From UBA3495 sp964629875 (GTDB taxonomy: Bacteria; Chloroflexota; Dehalococcoidia; Lucifugimonadales; UBA3495): a stretch of DNA of 64,000 bases. Location of the stretch: the NCBI GenBank assembly GCA_964629875.1, contig CAZVRK010000008.1:26559-90558 (forward strand). Reading direction: 5' to 3'. Below are positions 62,394-64,000 of the stretch, piece by piece (the first letter of the stretch is position 1; every line of letters begins with the position of its first letter). The notes under the pieces were generated by a model that searched no databases, was not told where the DNA came from, and saw nothing but the letters and a program-made list of their open reading frames with translations. A program made the position numbers and the translations under genes.

Positions 62394-63056
62394 CTAATTT
62401 ATCCAGTCTAAGCGATTAGCAATATCCCGATCGAACAGAATCCTGTTAACTAACATACTTCTTCTTGATACATATTTTTTCGAGCGACCTCGATTACCCG
62501 AAACTCTCTTAACAAGCACCAATACCACAGCTAAAGCCGTAAACACTAATATTCTGAGATCCCCGTTCAAAGCCCAAGCAGCAAACGGCGTCATCATCAA
62601 ACTAACCAATACCGAAAACGGTACATTCCTAGTCACTATCCACACACATAACAAAGACACCAAGAGCACACCACATACAACTGGTGCCAATACCATAACG
62701 GATCCGATTACCACTAATATGCCTCTGCCACCATCCAACTTGAGCCAAAGACACCAGTTATGCCCTAATAGAGCAAGCACTGGAGCGATAGCAACACTGA
62801 AACTATCCAAATTCGATGCTAACAGTGTTTGGCCGAGCCACACCGGAGACATACCTTTCGCTACTAAATCAAACAAAACAACAGGAACCATCCACATCCT
62901 GCCAATCTGGACTCCTACATTGCTAGCACCAAGAGTTCCTGACCCAACTAGACGTAGATCAATTCCTTTCGAAACTCTAGCAAGGATATAAGCACTAGGA
63001 ACAGATCCCAGACAAAACGCATAAACATAAAGGAAAAACGCCTCCAAAGGTGTCAA
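62394..63056 (-). CDS. PlsY-like glycerol-3-phosphate acyltransferase
   Basis: 220 residues, about five membrane helices. GSVPSAYILARVSKGIDLR, then GSGTLGASNVG (motif 2), and LDGGRGILVV (motif 3). Motifs deviate from canonical PlsY (Asn to Thr in motif 2, K to R in motif 3), with a basic C-terminal tail. The start is TTG directly after the TAG of the upstream PHP gene, with a poor SD; the start is uncertain. Confidence 0.8.
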   Translation of the reverse strand: MTPLEAFFLYVYAFCLGSVPSAYILARVSKGIDLRLVGSGTLGASNVGVQIGRMWMVPVVLFDLVAKGMSPVWLGQTLLASNLDSFSVAIAPVLALLGHNWCLWLKLDGGRGILVVIGSVMVLAPVVCGVLLVSLLCVWIVTRNVPFSVLVSLMMTPFAAWALNGDLRILVFTALAVVLVLVKRVSGNRGRSKKYVSRRSMLVNRILFDRDIANRLDWIN

Positions 63057-63923
63057 CTACTTGGAGAGATTGCCGGAACCCGAAACTTTCCGTATATCTT
63101 CAGCAATCCTCTTTAGACGCTCTACCGACTCCATTGGTGGCCCCATGGAACCCGGCACTTGTTCTCCCGTATTTCCTAGAGCGTGATAATCACTCCCTCC
63201 ACACGGTACTAAATTATGCTTGACCGATACTTCGTAAAGCCATGATATTGTGTCAGGAGAATATCCGGCATAAAACACTTCTATTCCCGCCAAACCAGCC
63301 TCTTTCAGTTCTCCTAACATATCGTCAAGACCTACTATCTGAGCTGGGTGAGCGATAACAGCAGCTCCCCCAACCTTCGCCAACATCTGAATACCCTGTA
63401 CTGGAGTCATCTTCTTTCTCTCAATATAGGCTAAACCACCGTTACACAAATACTCATCAAATGCATCTTTGGGCTCTTTAAAATACCCTTTCTCGACCAA
63501 CGCCAATGCCACATGAGGTCTTCCTACCGATCCTTCTCCTGCTATCTCTAGTACCCGTTCCCATTCGATATTCATACCGTATTCTGCCAATTTGCCAACC
63601 ATCAATTCCCCTCGGTCTAGCCTACCCTCCCGGAACTTATTTAAAATAGCTTGAAATTCATTATCTTCATAATCAATAAAATAACCAAGCATATGTACCT
63701 CATCACCAGGCACATCTGTACTCAACTCTATAGCAGGAATGATAGTCATGTGTGGATACTCTTGTGCAGTTGCATACGCTTCATCAAGACCATCCGTAAT
63801 ATCGTGATCCGAAACAGCTATTACTTCAAGACCTTGCTCAGCTGTATATTTCACTAAGTCACTAGGGGTTAAACGTCCATCAGATACAGTAGTATGTAAA
63901 TGTAAATCTACCTTATGTTCCAT
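63057..63923 (-). CDS. PHP-domain phosphatase (TrpH/YciV-like)
   Basis: 288 residues. PHP metal motifs DLHLHTTVSDG (6-16), AVSDHDITDG, IPAIELST, GRPHVA, IAHPAQIV and GGSDYHALG. Matches the YciV/TrpH family, acting on 5' phosphates of nucleotides or short RNA (3',5'-nucleoside bisphosphate phosphatase, RNase AM). SD AGAGGT before the ATG. Ends adjacent to the plsY-like gene start. Confidence 0.9.
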   Translation of the reverse strand: MEHKVDLHLHTTVSDGRLTPSDLVKYTAEQGLEVIAVSDHDITDGLDEAYATAQEYPHMTIIPAIELSTDVPGDEVHMLGYFIDYEDNEFQAILNKFREGRLDRGELMVGKLAEYGMNIEWERVLEIAGEGSVGRPHVALALVEKGYFKEPKDAFDEYLCNGGLAYIERKKMTPVQGIQMLAKVGGAAVIAHPAQIVGLDDMLGELKEAGLAGIEVFYAGYSPDTISWLYEVSVKHNLVPCGGSDYHALGNTGEQVPGSMGPPMESVERLKRIAEDIRKVSGSGNLSK

Positions 63924-64000
63924 CTAAATTAACCTCTCAATCAACACGTACTATAGAAATTACGACACTGCCAGAATCACATCAATCAATACCGAATTCA

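Noticed and set aside
1..64000. Mobile elements, CRISPR arrays, tRNA and rRNA genes
   Set aside because: None visible: no transposase or integrase genes, no direct-repeat arrays, no RNA gene signatures found by reading.

Overview
The window reads as a chromosomal segment of an AT-leaning, free-living bacterium, most likely a marine Chloroflexota of the SAR202/Dehalococcoidia type. This placement is inferred from gene content, with no rRNA gene or phylogeny to confirm it. Pointers are a PyrR-controlled pyrimidine operon, a Gram-positive style LexA and LexA box, a HadAB-like dehydratase pair beside plsX-fabG, a mycobacterial-type CysM, a decaprenyl-phosphate phosphoribosyltransferase homologue, and many paralogous catabolic enzymes (crotonases, CoA-transferases, LLM flavin oxidoreductase, 2-hydroxyacid dehydrogenase, MFS). 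Gene density is high and I see no phage, insertion sequence, CRISPR, rRNA or tRNA. A run of exactly 100 Ns at 51803-51902 marks a scaffold join, so adjacency across it is assumed.

Layout. 1-1684: end of an MFS exporter and an ornithine-cyclodeaminase-family enzyme. 1686-9725 (minus): pyrR-pyrB-pyrC-carA-orf-carB behind a complete PyrR attenuator. 9829-13350: orphan VWA protein and a DUF2254-like membrane protein. 13377-18247 (minus): hadA-like/hadB-like/plsX/fabG/isocitrate-lyase-family enzyme, preceded by an lhgO-like oxidase. 18385-21430: flavin monooxygenase, 2-hydroxyacid dehydrogenase and quinone oxidoreductase. 21498-23635 (minus): thiG-thiE-thiS plus a small gene. 23670-28669 (minus): a three-gene CoA-transferase cluster arranged A | B-A fusion | B, and groES-groEL. 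28732-33367: crotonase, PHP, crotonase, acyl-CoA ligase and ketopantoate reductase. 33372-37814 (minus): VOC, DUF362, UbiA-type transferase, flippase-like protein, larB and a possible 54-residue gene. 38096-42965: divergent PEP-carboxykinase-like protein with a DapA-family aldolase, then MFS. 43133-46466: HAD, Fe-S type Rrf2 regulator, ThiF/MoeB-type E1 and CysM. 46669-51801: nusA-(broken rnpM)-infB-rbfA-truB. 51939-54994 (minus): lexA, rpsT, gyrB. 55254-63923: Nudix, trpS, suhB, two PlsY-like genes, TPR, CMD, glutaredoxin-like, recA-recX, PHP.

The most striking signal is at 44389-44555, ahead of the thiF-cysM pair. A consensus-like promoter is followed by a 17-codon ORF (MNTKITIYQYCCNCPHK) with three Cys codons among four. 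Its 3' end overlaps the first of three mutually exclusive RNA hairpins, the last of which is a terminator with a U run. This is the architecture of a ribosome-mediated (trp-like) attenuator, here apparently sensing cysteinyl-tRNA for a sulfur-carrier-dependent cysteine pathway. Related sulfur oddity: the window's ThiS carries ten residues beyond its C-terminal glycines.

Second in interest are the 761-residue PEPCK-fold protein that appears to have lost two Mn2+ ligands, and the A | B-A | B CoA-transferase cluster. Recognisable promoters are mostly TTGACA-like with 17-18 nt spacing, and many genes start with GTG or TTG behind good Shine-Dalgarno (SD) sequences.
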